A DNA stretch of 64,000 nucleotides from Rhizobium etli 8C-3 (GCF_001908375.1 NZ_CP017244.1:1736001-1800000); one strand, 5' to 3'. Counted from the stretch's first letter, positions 33,081-43,183 are shown. A program made the numbers and translations. Notes: generated from the letters alone by a model not told the origin.

Positions 33081-34418
33081 ATGACAAGAGTTGCCGTTAT
33101 CGGCGCCGGTCCCTCCGGACTGGCACAGTTGCGCGCCTTCCAATCGGCCGCGCAAAAGGGCGCTGAAATCCCGGAGATCGTCTGCTTTGAAAAGCAGGCA
33201 GATTGGGGCGGGCTTTGGAATTACACCTGGCGCACCGGTCTTGACGAATATGGCGAGCCGGTCCACGGCAGCATGTATCGTTACCTCTGGTCGAATGGTC
33301 CGAAGGAATGCCTGGAATTCGCCGATTATTCCTTCGAGGAGCATTTCGGCAAGCCAATCGCCTCGTATCCTCCACGCGCAGTGCTTTGGGACTACATCAA
33401 AGGCCGCGTGGAAAAGGCGAATGTCCGCCATTGGGTGCGCTTCAGCACGCCCGTGCGCATGGTGCGCTTCGACGAGGAGACGAGGAAATTCACGGTGACG
33501 GCCCACAACCGCGTCGAGGACCGCATGTATGACGAGGAGTTCGATTATGTCGTGGTTGCGACCGGTCATTTCTCGACCCCGAATGTTCCCTATTTTGAGG
33601 GTGTCAGGACCTTTAACGGCCGTGTTTTACATGCGCACGACTTCCGTGACGCGCTGGAATTCAAGGACAAGGACATCCTTATCGTGGGCCGCAGCTATTC
33701 GGCCGAGGATATTGGTTCGCAATGCTGGAAATACGGCGCCAGATCGGTGACGACGAGCTACCGGTCGAAGCCGATGGGCTTCAAGTGGCCGGAGAATTTC
33801 GAGGAGCGGCCGCTCTTGACCCGGCTCGAAAACAGGACTGCGCATTTTCTCGACGGCTCGATGAAGCAAGTCGATGCGCTGATCCTCTGCACCGGCTACC
33901 AGCATCACTTTCCGTTTCTGCCGGACGAATTACGACTGAGGACTGCCAACCGGCTCTGGGCAGACGGTCTCTACAAGGGCGTTGTCTTCGACAAGAACCC
34001 ACAGCTCTTCTACATCGGCATGCAGGACCAGTTCTACACCTTCAACATGTTCGACGTACAAGCCTGGTGGGCTCGCGACCTCATGATGGGCCGCATAAAA
34101 CTGCCACCGGAAAGCGAACTGAAGGCGAATTTCGACATGTGGCGTGCCCGCGAGGAGGCGCTTGAAGATGCCGAGCAGATGATCTGGTATCAGGGAGACT
34201 ACGTGAAAGAACTGCTCGCAGAAACCGACTACCCGAGCTTCGACATCGAAGGCACGAACAGAACCTTCATGGAATGGGAACACCACAAGGCGGAAAATAT
34301 CATGGGCTTTCGTGATCACGCCTATCGATCAATCATGACCGGCAACATGTCGCCGAGGCACCATACGCCCTGGGTCGAAGCTCTCGACGATTCGATGGAA
34401 GAGTACCTGCGCAACTGA
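33081..34418 (+). CDS. tmm: Trimethylamine monooxygenase (Tmm), bacterial flavin monooxygenase
   Basis: The 445-residue protein is a bacterial FMO. The FAD motif is G8-A-G-P-S-G13, the FMO fingerprint is '[11 protein letters not shown]' (178-188), and the NADPH motif is around G203-R-S-Y-S-A208. The length and segments such as '[42 protein letters not shown]' match Tmm, which oxidises trimethylamine to its N-oxide with NADPH and O2. AAGAGGGG precedes the start. The neighbouring tdm and dmm genes make the TMA role much more likely than general FMO activity. Confidence 0.93.
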   Translation: MTRVAVIGAGPSGLAQLRAFQSAAQKGAEIPEIVCFEKQADWGGLWNYTWRTGLDEYGEPVHGSMYRYLWSNGPKECLEFADYSFEEHFGKPIASYPPRAVLWDYIKGRVEKANVRHWVRFSTPVRMVRFDEETRKFTVTAHNRVEDRMYDEEFDYVVVATGHFSTPNVPYFEGVRTFNGRVLHAHDFRDALEFKDKDILIVGRSYSAEDIGSQCWKYGARSVTTSYRSKPMGFKWPENFEERPLLTRLENRTAHFLDGSMKQVDALILCTGYQHHFPFLPDELRLRTANRLWADGLYKGVVFDKNPQLFYIGMQDQFYTFNMFDVQAWWARDLMMGRIKLPPESELKANFDMWRAREEALEDAEQMIWYQGDYVKELLAETDYPSFDIEGTNRTFMEWEHHKAENIMGFRDHAYRSIMTGNMSPRHHTPWVEALDDSMEEYLRN

Positions 34419-34735
34419 CAGCATTCCAAGTCCGCCCTTCGACCGCTTGGAGGTGGTTCACCGCGGCCCTTTGGCGGCTTTTTTAACCGGACACGGACCT
34501 TCGCCCTCCACCATGGGTGAGGAGGACGTGCCGATCATGGACCAGGTCGTGGGCCCGGCGCTCGATGGGCCCGCCGCCTGGACGATGGAGTACCGGATCC
34601 GAAATCGGGACTTGAAACTGCTCGCCGACGATGCTGGCATCGAGGCGGCACGACCGGTAAGGCAGGGTCAGGCTGCTTGCCAACGCCCTGGGGCTACCCG
34701 CGCCACTCCAACGGCCAGCTCAAGTCGGGCTGAAC
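34419..34735. other. Convergent intergenic region
   Basis: Besides the weak terminator, this 317-base gap between tmm and tdm contains open frames on both strands without ribosome binding sites or recognisable domains. A decayed gene cannot be excluded. Confidence 0.35.
34461..34484 (+). terminator. Weak terminator between convergent tmm and tdm
   Basis: CCGC (34461-34464) and GCGG (34474-34477) enclose a 9-base loop, and a run of six T (34479-34484) begins one base later. The stem is short, but the T-run and the position 42 bases after tmm fit an intrinsic terminator. Confidence 0.4.
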
Positions 34736-37108
34736 TTAAGCACGCGGCCGCGTCTTTTGAGGATCGTAATGCGACAGCGGCACGATGACCGCAGGCAAGC
34801 GTTTCTGGTGGCCGTCCAGCTTGCCGATCTCCACCGCCATTCCAACAGAGGCGTGCGTGATGTCGATACGGGCGAGAGCGATGGTCTTGCCGAGGATTGG
34901 CGAGCGGGTAGCGCTGGTGATCACACCCACTTGCGCGCGGCCAATGTGAACGCAATCTCCATGGCCAACCGCTTCATTGGCCTGCACGTCGAGCCCGACC
35001 AGCAGATGACGCGGATGCTCCTTGCGCCGGATCAGAGCCTCGCGGCCGATGAAATCATCCGCCTTGGACTTCAACGGCACGGTGAAACCAATGCCGGCCT
35101 CGAACGGATCGGTCTGGTCGGTGAACTCGTGATGGGCGAATATCAGCCCCGCCTCGATGCGCACCATGTCCAACGCTTCGAGACCCATAGGCTTCAAGCC
35201 ATGCGGCGCACCAGCCTTCCAAACCGCGTCGAACACCTTCATCGCGTCCTTCGGATGGCAGAAGATCTCGTAACCCAGCTCGCCGGTATAGCCGGTGCGC
35301 GAGACGACGACGGGCGCGCCTTCCAGGTCCCCGATGCGCCCGACCGTGAAGCGGAACCACTCGAGTTCTCCGATCGTCGGCTGGCGTGGCGCCGTCCAGA
35401 TGATCTCCTTCAGAATGTCGCGGCTCTTCGGTCCCTGCACAGCGATATTGTGCATCTGGTCGGTTGAGGAGCGGACCCAGGCCCTGAAGCCTTTCTTTTC
35501 CGCTTGCTCGCGCAGCCAGATGCCGCTTGCGTCATCACCGCCGATCCAACGGAAGTTTTTATCGCCAAGACGGAAAAGCGTACCGTCATCGATCATGCCA
35601 CCGTTTTCGTAGCACATGGGCGAATAGACGACCTGTCCGGACGACAGCTTACGCACGTCGCGCGTCAGACAATATTGCAGCAGTTCCTCGGCATCTGGAC
35701 CGGTGATTTCGAATTTTCGCAGCGGCGAGAGGTCGATGACGACTGCCCTTTCGCGGCAGGCCCAATATTCTTCGACGGGGCCTTCGGCAGAAAAGCGGTT
35801 CGCGAGCCAGTAGCCGCGATATTCCGCGTAATCCCTCGTGAGTGCCGAAAAGCGTGGGTGGAAGGCGGTCTCGTGCGTCAGCTCAGCGTCGGAGTCAGGT
35901 GTCATGCGATAGGCTACCGCTCGTGAGAATTTCTCTTTTTTGGAAAAGGTTCGGACATGTATATCCGTCGGATCCCAGCCGTTGGCGGCATCGATATCGT
36001 CTGGACATGAGGAGGAGACGCAGACGAGGTCGGTCAGCGCCCGCATCATCACATAATCGCCGGGGCGCGACCAAGGCTCGTCGAGGTATAGCTGGTTCTT
36101 GTCATCGATGCCTGTATTGTAGAAATAGTTGAGCGCTTCCCAGCCGTTGCGAGGGGCAATCCCGTAAGACGACAATGCAGCGTTGAAGTTGTCCGTGCAA
36201 TTGACGTGGCCAGGATAGCCCATATCGTCATAGTAGCGAGAGTTGCAGGCGGTGGCGAAGGCGTCGTGACGGCCGACCGTGTCCTGGACGATCTCGACGA
36301 GAGGTTCAAAATCGCGATCGAACGCCTTTGACGGCAGGCCGGGCATCGGGTAGCTGCGGCCGAGCAGGGTGCGGGTGACGGTCGAATCCAAAGCCAGGTC
36401 GAGACCCTTGTCCACCTTGCGGGCCGCGAAAGCCTGAAAATCCGTGCATTGCCGCCCATAAACGTCAATGATCTGAATGAATTGGCCAGCGCGGACGAAG
36501 TAGGCCGAGGCTGTTGCCGCCTTGATGCGAATATCTTCGATCGGATCGGCCATCGGCTCGGGCAGGGCCGAAGAATAATCGCGAATGAGTTGGCTCCGCC
36601 TGATCCTGATCTCGATCGGCGTCGACGTATCCTGCATGTGCGGCAACATCACGCCTGCAGGAGCAGCGACAACCAGGAGACCTTTCAGGACGATGGTAAG
36701 TTCTGCGGAGCTTCCTGGCGTCGCTGCCGCTCCGAAGAGACGTAGCGCGCCGGCCCCCGCAAGATCCACGCCGCGACGAGCAAGCGCAGCGCGGGTACGG
36801 ATGGCGCTCTCTTCCCCAGTCGCAAGGATGGCCTTCAGTCCCTCGGCGGCATTGGTGAAGGCCGCGCCGAGACCTGCCGACAGGAAACGCCCAGCCTCAT
36901 CGACGAAGGAAAGCTCACAAGGCTGACCGCCTTCCATGTCGGTGACGGTCACGTGATCACCGACCTCGACGCGCATAACCGCCGAGCCGCCGCCCTTGAC
37001 GCGGTAGCGCTGCGTGCCCTGCGGCAGCGCGGGAATGCCCGGATAGCGGACAATGCTCGGGAAAGCCGGCCGCACCCCGGTCATCGCCCGATGGAGATCT
37101 CGCATCAT
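34736..37108 (-). CDS. tdm: Trimethylamine N-oxide demethylase (Tdm), DUF1989-GcvT fusion
   Basis: The 790-residue protein joins an N-terminal DUF1989 region (about 20-420) to a GcvT/aminomethyltransferase region (about 420-780: 'ERAVVIDLSPLRKFEITGPDAEELLQYCLTRDVRKL', 'VVVSRTGYTGELGYEIF', 'VRIEAGLIFAHHEFTDQTDPFEAGIGF'). Cys221, Cys288, Cys304, Cys363 and Cys368 lie in DUF1989 motifs and are candidate metal ligands. This is the Tdm architecture: TMAO is split to dimethylamine and formaldehyde, and the C-terminal domain loads the C1 unit onto tetrahydrofolate. AGAGGG sits very near the first ATG, so the second ATG (37105) may be the real start. It converges on tmm. Confidence 0.92.
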   Translation of the reverse strand: MMRDLHRAMTGVRPAFPSIVRYPGIPALPQGTQRYRVKGGGSAVMRVEVGDHVTVTDMEGGQPCELSFVDEAGRFLSAGLGAAFTNAAEGLKAILATGEESAIRTRAALARRGVDLAGAGALRLFGAAATPGSSAELTIVLKGLLVVAAPAGVMLPHMQDTSTPIEIRIRRSQLIRDYSSALPEPMADPIEDIRIKAATASAYFVRAGQFIQIIDVYGRQCTDFQAFAARKVDKGLDLALDSTVTRTLLGRSYPMPGLPSKAFDRDFEPLVEIVQDTVGRHDAFATACNSRYYDDMGYPGHVNCTDNFNAALSSYGIAPRNGWEALNYFYNTGIDDKNQLYLDEPWSRPGDYVMMRALTDLVCVSSSCPDDIDAANGWDPTDIHVRTFSKKEKFSRAVAYRMTPDSDAELTHETAFHPRFSALTRDYAEYRGYWLANRFSAEGPVEEYWACRERAVVIDLSPLRKFEITGPDAEELLQYCLTRDVRKLSSGQVVYSPMCYENGGMIDDGTLFRLGDKNFRWIGGDDASGIWLREQAEKKGFRAWVRSSTDQMHNIAVQGPKSRDILKEIIWTAPRQPTIGELEWFRFTVGRIGDLEGAPVVVSRTGYTGELGYEIFCHPKDAMKVFDAVWKAGAPHGLKPMGLEALDMVRIEAGLIFAHHEFTDQTDPFEAGIGFTVPLKSKADDFIGREALIRRKEHPRHLLVGLDVQANEAVGHGDCVHIGRAQVGVITSATRSPILGKTIALARIDITHASVGMAVEIGKLDGHQKRLPAVIVPLSHYDPQKTRPRA

Positions 37109-37147
37109 ACCCTCTTGCGTTGGAGCGCGCTTTCGCCCGCCAAAACA

Positions 37148-37177
37148 GGTTTACAAAATGCCGTTGGAAAGTAAACC
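37148..37177. promoter_or_regulatory. Inverted repeat GGTTTAC-N16-GTAAACC between tdm and the APC permease
   Basis: Perfect 7-base arms (37148-37154 and 37171-37177) are spaced 23 bases start to start, about two helical turns, in the divergent tdm/permease promoter region. It could let one regulator control both genes. The motif was not noticed upstream of dmmD. Confidence 0.45.
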
Positions 37178-37347
37178 ATATTGACTAAAAAGAAAATATC
37201 TTCACTATGCATCAAGGGTCAAAGCTGAGAATCCATGCGCGAGCGCGGATCGCCAAAAACCAGGCTGGCCCCGCAAATGCCGGGAGAGGCACGTTCAGGG
37301 AGACGCACGAAGAGACGTCCGGAACAATCGAATGGGGAACTTCAGCA

Positions 37348-39132
37348 ATGACAGACGTAGTGGACGCCGGAATTTCGGCCGGCACCGAAGGTAAGCTTAT
37401 ACGTGCCCTCGACTGGAAGGGTGCATTCTGGGTGGCTGCGGGCGTGCCGCCGCTCGTCCTTTTCTCCATCGGCGGCATCGCAGGCACGACAGGCAAGCTC
37501 GCCTTCGTCGTATGGATCATTTCCATGATCATGGGCTTCCTGCAATCCTTCACCTATGCAGAGATTGCCGGCATGTTCGGCAACAAATCCGGCGGCGCCT
37601 CCGTTTACGGCGCAACCGCCTGGCTGCGATATTCGAAGTTCATTGCGCCGCTTTCGGTCTGGTGCAACTGGTTTGCCTGGTCGCCGGTGCTTTCGCTCGG
37701 TTGCGCCATCGCCGCCGGTTATATTCTCAATGCGTTTTTTCCGATTCCGGCAGCTGACTCGCAAGCAGCTCTCGATTGGGTTGCCGCACATGCCGCGTCG
37801 ATCACGGCAGATAGCCCGCGCGTTGCAGAATACATAGCAGCCCATGCCGGTACGGCGCCGGACGCTGCCATCAAAGCGCTGCTGAGCACGGATGCCGTAG
37901 CGGCGTTGACGCCAGCGATCCGCAATTGGTCACTCGCAAGCTTCAGCATTCCGTTCCTCGCTACCGCCAACATCAACGCCACTTTCTTCATCGGCGGCAT
38001 CCTGATGCTGATCATCTTCGCCATCCAGCATCGCGGCATCTCGGAAACCGCAAGCGTGCAGAAGTGGCTGGCGATCATCGTGCTCGTGCCGCTGCTTTTG
38101 ATCGGCATCTACCCGATCTTCAGCGGTCAGATCGTTGCTGCGAACGTCACAGGCCTGCTTCCGCCAACGGCAGCATATTCAGACGTGGACGGTACGTGGA
38201 GCAACGGCGGCTGGACGCTCTTCCTTGGCGGCCTCTATATCGCCGCCTGGTCTACTTACGGCTTCGAAACCGCCGTCTGCTACACCCGGGAACTGAAGAA
38301 TCCGAAGACCGATACTTTCAAGGCGATCTTCTATTCCGGACTTGCATGCTGCTTGTTCTTCTTCCTCGTGCCCTTCGCCTTCCAGGGTGTTCTCGGCCAT
38401 GCCGGCATGCTGGCACCTGGAATCGTCGACGGTACCGGCGTAGCGGAAGCCCTCGGTGGGTTGATCGGCGCGGGTCGCATCATCACCCAGCTTCTCGTCG
38501 TCCTGATGATCATGGCACTCTTCCTCGCTATCATGACGGCCATGGCAGGATCCTCGCGCACCCTCTATCAAGGCGCCAAGGACGGTTGGCTGCCGAAATA
38601 CCTCGACCATGTGAACGAGAACGGCGCGCCGACCCGCGCCATGTGGACGGACTTCGCCTTCAACCTCTTCCTTCTGGCGATCGCATCCGATGTCGGCGGC
38701 TACTTCTTTGTGCTTGCTGTCTCCAATGTCGGCTACATCATCTTCAACTTCCTCAACCTGAACTCCGGTTGGATCCATCGCATCGATTCCGGTCACATCG
38801 AACGTCCCTGGAAGGCGCCGAGCTGGCTGATTGGCCTCAACACGTTTCTCGCCTTCGTCAATGCCCTCTTCCTGGGCGCGGGCGCGAAGGTCTGGGGTTA
38901 TGCCAACGCACTTTGGGTCGGCTTCGCCTTCGCAGCCGTCATCCTCCCGGTCTTTGCCTATCGCCATTATGTGCGGGACGGAGGCAAATTTCCTGCGGGA
39001 GCGATGGACGATCTGGGCCTCACAGGTCAGGACCTTGGCGCGAAGAAGGCGGGCATCCTTCCCTATGTCGCGCTTGCCGGCGGTCTGGCGATAGTCCTGA
39101 TTGCGAACTGGATCTTCCAACTGCCGGCCTAA
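37348..39132 (+). CDS. APC-superfamily amino acid/amine permease
   Basis: The 594-residue protein has about 12-14 membrane helices. APC features include 'GAFWVAAGVPPLVLFSIGGIAGTTGKLAFVVWIISMIMGFLQSFTYAEIAGMFGNKSGGASVYGATAWLRY', the unwound first helix and 'G..GA' type motifs. A long periplasmic-looking loop (about 135-205) is larger than in typical APC permeases. It is divergent from tdm with a shared promoter region, which argues for uptake of a methylated amine or related compound; the substrate is inferred. The ATG at 37348 has GGGGA about 10 bases upstream; the frame is open to 37207. Confidence 0.88.
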   Translation: MTDVVDAGISAGTEGKLIRALDWKGAFWVAAGVPPLVLFSIGGIAGTTGKLAFVVWIISMIMGFLQSFTYAEIAGMFGNKSGGASVYGATAWLRYSKFIAPLSVWCNWFAWSPVLSLGCAIAAGYILNAFFPIPAADSQAALDWVAAHAASITADSPRVAEYIAAHAGTAPDAAIKALLSTDAVAALTPAIRNWSLASFSIPFLATANINATFFIGGILMLIIFAIQHRGISETASVQKWLAIIVLVPLLLIGIYPIFSGQIVAANVTGLLPPTAAYSDVDGTWSNGGWTLFLGGLYIAAWSTYGFETAVCYTRELKNPKTDTFKAIFYSGLACCLFFFLVPFAFQGVLGHAGMLAPGIVDGTGVAEALGGLIGAGRIITQLLVVLMIMALFLAIMTAMAGSSRTLYQGAKDGWLPKYLDHVNENGAPTRAMWTDFAFNLFLLAIASDVGGYFFVLAVSNVGYIIFNFLNLNSGWIHRIDSGHIERPWKAPSWLIGLNTFLAFVNALFLGAGAKVWGYANALWVGFAFAAVILPVFAYRHYVRDGGKFPAGAMDDLGLTGQDLGAKKAGILPYVALAGGLAIVLIANWIFQLPA

Positions 39133-39152
39133 GCCTGAGACGATTCATTTTG

Positions 39153-39178
39153 TCGCCGCCCTGGCCTAGGGGCGGCGA
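39153..39178. terminator. Strong GC hairpin between convergent permease and acyltransferase genes
   Basis: TCGCCGCCC (39153-39161) pairs perfectly with GGGCGGCGA (39170-39178) across an 8-base loop. There is no T-run on either side, so it may stop transcripts with Rho or protect 3' ends rather than act as a classical terminator. Confidence 0.45.
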
Positions 39179-39384
39179 TCCTCGAAGATGGCCGGGGCGC
39201 TAACTCGTGTCCCTGCAAAATGCTCGACGTGATGTGCGTTGAACGCGAGCACGCCGAACTCTGCAACCGAAGAAGGTCCTGCCCCACCGGACGTCGCTGC
39301 ACTCGACACGGTCCGTCCGTGGTACATCGCCTGCAGGCGCTCGGTCTGGCACCGTCGATGCCCAGTCGTGCGACCACCCATCGC

Positions 39385-42300
39385 TTACGCAGCGTGCTGC
39401 GGGGGCTGCAAATTTTGGACAATCTTGCTTGCTGCAACGAAATCCACCTTTCCCGAACCTAGCACCGGTACTTTGCCGATCTTGATTTCCGCCGGAACCA
39501 TCATATCCATGGCTCCCCTGGATTTGACAAAGGCAGCGAATTCGGCGCGAGTAGCGTTTGGGGCATCTGTCAGCAGCACCAGTCGCTCACCCTTCTTTGC
39601 ATCCGGAACAGATGAAACGACCGATAGGGCACCGGCCCATAACTGGCCGGCAAGTGCTTCGACGGCAGCCAGCGAAATCATCTCGCCGCCGATCTTGGCA
39701 AAGCGCTTGGCACGGCCGCGGATGGTGACAAAGCCATCTTCGTCGATGGTGACAATGTCACCGGTGTCATGCCAGCCATCCGGGAGCGACTCGATCACGC
39801 CAGGGTTTTCAGCGCGCAGATAGCCGGCCATGACGTTGGCGCCGCGGATGAAAAGGCGACCACCCTCATCGATGCCCGCAACCGGCTCGAGCTTCCACTG
39901 CATGCCCGGCATGATCTTGCCGACGGTGCCTGAGCGGTTGAACATTGGAGTATTGAGGGAGATCACGGGCGCCGTTTCGGTAACACCGTAGCCTTCGAGG
40001 ATACGCAGGCCGAACTTTTCCATATAGGTTTCGCGGGTGGATGGTTTGACCGGCTCGGCACCCGAAAAGATGTAGCGGATCGATCGGAAGTCATAGGGGT
40101 GCGCAGTTCGGGCATAGCCGTTCAGGAAAGTATCGGTCCCGAAGACGATCGTCGCGTTGGAAGTGTAGATCAGTTCCGGCACGACGCGGTAGTGAAGCGG
40201 CGAAGGATAGAAATATACCGGCACGCCCGAGATCAAAGGCAGAACGGTTCCCGCCGTCAGACCGAAGGAATGAAACACCGGCAAGATATTGAAGACTTTG
40301 TCCCCGGAATGGAAGTCGATGCGCGCGGCAGCCTGGGCGGCGTTTGACAGAATGTTGCGGTGGGTGAGAACGACACCCTTCGGTGTTCCCTCCGAACCAG
40401 ATGTGAAAAGGATCACGGCGGTGTCATCGGCCCTGCGCTTGATCAGCGGCTTGTATCTGTTGAGGAAGCCGCGAACTTTGTCGACGACGGTAACTGTCGT
40501 TCGAAGTTCGTCGAGCCAGACGATCCTCATCTCTTTTTCCAGCTCGGCGACCACCGGACCAAGCTTGGCCTGTTCGATAAAGGCACGTGAGGAGAGGATT
40601 TGCTTGACCTCTGCTGCCCTGCACGCTGACAAGACATTGGCGGCGCCGGCGGTGAAATTCAGCATCGCCGGAACTTTGCCCGCCGACATCACAGCCAAAA
40701 CTGTCGCAGCTGTGCCGTTGGCGTTTGGAAGCAGGACGCCAAGCGTCTGTTCATCGGGCAACAACGCCTTGAACTTGGCACCCAGAACCGCAGCGGCGGT
40801 GAGAAGCTTAGCATAGGACAGCTGGCCGCTCATCGGATCCTCGACTGCAAGCTTTCCCCCACCTCCTTCCAAAGCCGTCTCGATGATGCGGTCCAGGACC
40901 GTCAGATTGGTGTTCGTCGTGCGGAACATCAACATCGACATGACCTGGTACAGGGCAGCGCCGGCGGCAATACGGCGCTTGCGGCCCTTGATGTGGTCAG
41001 GAACGTCGAGCTTGACCGGCTCAAGGATCGTCACTTTGACCTTGGGAAAGATGCGACGGCGCACCTGGCCAGCCGAAAGGCGCGAGAAGTAGCTCTTCTC
41101 AAGCCCATCGATACGGACCGGCACGATCATCGATCCCGTCTTGTCGGCAACCATTGCTGCGCCGTCATAGACCTTCATCAGCGCCCCGGTCACTGTCAGG
41201 CGACCCTCCGGAAAGATGCCGATCGCATTGCCGTCGTTGACAAGCTTGATGAGCGAACGTGTCGCCATCGGCTTTGTCGGATCGAGCGGAAGGAATTTGC
41301 ACATCTTCAGGAAAGGGCGAGCCCACCAAGCCTGAGCGATCTTGTAGTCGACGGCGAAAACGGGCTCTTCCTCGGTTATTGCAAGCGCCAGAGCTCCATC
41401 AAGAAAGCTCACATGATTGAGCGCGATGATCGGTGCCTGGCCAGCCTTCTTGATATTCTCCAGACCTTCCACCTCAAGGCGCAGGAAGGCACGGAACAGT
41501 ATGGAAATGAAATCACGCAACGGATTGGTGGGCAGCGTCTTCAACATGATCCAGGCAACGCCGGCATTGATGACCGAAAGACCGAGAATGATCATCGCAA
41601 CGGAGACACCGACGGCTTGCAAGATTGCGACCAGCGCAAGGCCGGTCGTGATGAACAACGCCGACAGAACGTTCGCAGCTCCAATCACGCGGGCACGGCG
41701 GGCCTGGTTTGCCCAGGCCTGCATCGCCGCAAACGTCGGCACGGCCATGAAAGCTCCTCCAATGGCCATACCGGCGAGGTCGACCGCCACACGCATCGTC
41801 TTTGGTTCGGCAAAGAAGGCGGATATGGTCTCAGCATGAGAGGCGGATTGCAGGCCCCACAGGTTCCAAGCGAGATCTATTCCGAAGAGTGCAACGATGA
41901 CGGTGCCGACTGGCGCCGGCAGCAAGACGACGCGACCTGCCGACATCCAGCCGGCGATCGCTGAACCGATCGCAATGGAGATCGCGAAAACGGCGAGATA
42001 GGCAGGTACGACGATCTCCGAACCACCAAGGATCTCCGTCACAATGAAGGGCAGCATCGACATGACGAATGCGCCCACGAACCAGAACCAGCAGTTCATC
42101 AGCGCCGAGCGCCAGATTCGCTCGTCTTCCCGCAGCTCATTGACAAGTGTGACGCTCGAGCGGAAGACATTTCTGTCGATAACGAGATCGGGCGCTTTTG
42201 AACCCGTGGCGGGGATCAGGCGAGCGGCCAACCAGCAAAGCACCGAAAGCCCCATCATCATCGGTCCGAACACCCAGACGTTCTCGCCGTTCGTGAAGGC

Positions 42301-42780
42301 AAGCGCTGCTACGATCGTTCCGGCCAAGATGGCGATGAACGTGCCGCCCTCGATCCAGGCGTTCGCCTTTGGCAGGTCCTTGCGTTCGAGATGATCGGGA
42401 AGAATGCCGTACTTAATCGGTCCGAAAAGCGACGAGATGACACCGAAGCCGAAAAGAGCCAGCATAAGGATCGAGATCGACGACACCGCGATACCTAGGA
42501 CGGAGGTCGCCGCGACTGCGATCTCGCAACGCTTGAGGATTTCGGCCATTTTCGCCTTGTCATATCTGTCGGCAAGCTCACCGCCCAGCGCCGAAAGCAG
42601 CAGGAACGGAATGATAAAAATTCCGCCGGCGAACGTCACGAGCCAAGCTCCCTCGGCCGCCATCTGCGCAAGGATCAGGAAGATAAGCGTCTGCTTCAGG
42701 AAATTGTCGTTGAAGGCCGAGAGAAACTGCGTCCAGAATAACGGCGCGAACTTCCTCGATGTCATAAGATTGCCGTGCAT
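39385..42780 (-). CDS. Trifunctional lysophospholipid flippase / acyltransferase / acyl-ACP synthetase (LplT-Aas fusion)
   Basis: The 1131-residue protein has three modules. An MFS transporter (about 1-410: 'FWTQFLSAFNDNFLKQTLIFLIL', 'LGGELADRYDKAKMAEILKRCE') resembles LplT. A PlsC acyltransferase (about 425-620) has 'NHVSFLDGAL' (HX4D) and 'FPEGRLTVTGALMKVYDGAA'. An AMP-dependent ligase (about 640-1130) has 'AVILFTSGSEGTPKGVVLTHRN' and 'DTGDIVTIDEDGFVTIRGRAKRFAKIGGEMIS'. In E. coli LplT and Aas are separate and re-acylate lysophosphatidylethanolamine; here one polypeptide should flip and re-acylate lysolipid. AGGGGA lies just upstream of the ATG. Its neighbours are YiaA/B and PspA genes, fitting membrane repair. 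Confidence 0.9.
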   Translation of the reverse strand: MHGNLMTSRKFAPLFWTQFLSAFNDNFLKQTLIFLILAQMAAEGAWLVTFAGGIFIIPFLLLSALGGELADRYDKAKMAEILKRCEIAVAATSVLGIAVSSISILMLALFGFGVISSLFGPIKYGILPDHLERKDLPKANAWIEGGTFIAILAGTIVAALAFTNGENVWVFGPMMMGLSVLCWLAARLIPATGSKAPDLVIDRNVFRSSVTLVNELREDERIWRSALMNCWFWFVGAFVMSMLPFIVTEILGGSEIVVPAYLAVFAISIAIGSAIAGWMSAGRVVLLPAPVGTVIVALFGIDLAWNLWGLQSASHAETISAFFAEPKTMRVAVDLAGMAIGGAFMAVPTFAAMQAWANQARRARVIGAANVLSALFITTGLALVAILQAVGVSVAMIILGLSVINAGVAWIMLKTLPTNPLRDFISILFRAFLRLEVEGLENIKKAGQAPIIALNHVSFLDGALALAITEEEPVFAVDYKIAQAWWARPFLKMCKFLPLDPTKPMATRSLIKLVNDGNAIGIFPEGRLTVTGALMKVYDGAAMVADKTGSMIVPVRIDGLEKSYFSRLSAGQVRRRIFPKVKVTILEPVKLDVPDHIKGRKRRIAAGAALYQVMSMLMFRTTNTNLTVLDRIIETALEGGGGKLAVEDPMSGQLSYAKLLTAAAVLGAKFKALLPDEQTLGVLLPNANGTAATVLAVMSAGKVPAMLNFTAGAANVLSACRAAEVKQILSSRAFIEQAKLGPVVAELEKEMRIVWLDELRTTVTVVDKVRGFLNRYKPLIKRRADDTAVILFTSGSEGTPKGVVLTHRNILSNAAQAAARIDFHSGDKVFNILPVFHSFGLTAGTVLPLISGVPVYFYPSPLHYRVVPELIYTSNATIVFGTDTFLNGYARTAHPYDFRSIRYIFSGAEPVKPSTRETYMEKFGLRILEGYGVTETAPVISLNTPMFNRSGTVGKIMPGMQWKLEPVAGIDEGGRLFIRGANVMAGYLRAENPGVIESLPDGWHDTGDIVTIDEDGFVTIRGRAKRFAKIGGEMISLAAVEALAGQLWAGALSVVSSVPDAKKGERLVLLTDAPNATRAEFAAFVKSRGAMDMMVPAEIKIGKVPVLGSGKVDFVAASKIVQNLQPPQHAA

Positions 42781-42871
42781 GGCGGTCCCCTGTTGGATCG
42801 CAAGAGAAAGCCACAGCGTTGTTACGCAATAGTTTCAGACAGCAACAACTCTGTGGTGTGGTTAAGAAGTC

Positions 42872-43153
42872 TTAGCTTTCGCCGCCACGATTGAAGTTGA
42901 CGAGGAGCTTTTCTGTCTTGGCGTCCTCGATCTTGCGGATCAACTTCTCCGACTCGGCGTTATCGCGCAGCGTCTTGGTGATGTTCACCGTCGTTTGCAC
43001 CAGCATCAGTATGCCCATGGCGAGATAGCCTTTTCCCCAGAGGTCGAGCGGCATCATGTAAAGGCCGGCTGCAAGCATGAAAGCTGCCGTGCCGAAGGAG
43101 ATGTATGAAAAGCTGACCCAGCTGGAGGAATGCTTCTGGAAACTGTCGTTCAT
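42872..43153 (-). CDS. YiaA/YiaB-family inner-membrane protein
   Basis: The 93-residue protein has the YiaAB two-helix domain: 'SSWVSFSYISFGTAAFMLAAGLYMMPLDLWGKGYLAMGILMLVQTTVNITKTLRDNAES'. The ATG at 43153 has AGGA eight bases upstream and is preferred over the ATG at 43177, which has none. It lies between pspA-like and acyltransferase genes on the same strand, 30 bases after the former, suggesting one membrane-stress operon. The molecular role of the family is unknown. Confidence 0.85.
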   Translation of the reverse strand: MNDSFQKHSSSWVSFSYISFGTAAFMLAAGLYMMPLDLWGKGYLAMGILMLVQTTVNITKTLRDNAESEKLIRKIEDAKTEKLLVNFNRGGES

Positions 43154-43183
43154 CTTCGTGGTCCTTTTGTTCGACATACATTT

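Noticed and set aside
34447..34788. 113-codon plus-strand frame between tmm and tdm
   Set aside because: No ribosome binding site, overlaps the end of tdm, and no recognisable domain.
38179..39120. 313-codon frame antisense to the APC permease
   Set aside because: Shadow of a membrane protein gene; Asp/Glu/Arg-rich composition is the usual reverse complement of hydrophobic codons.
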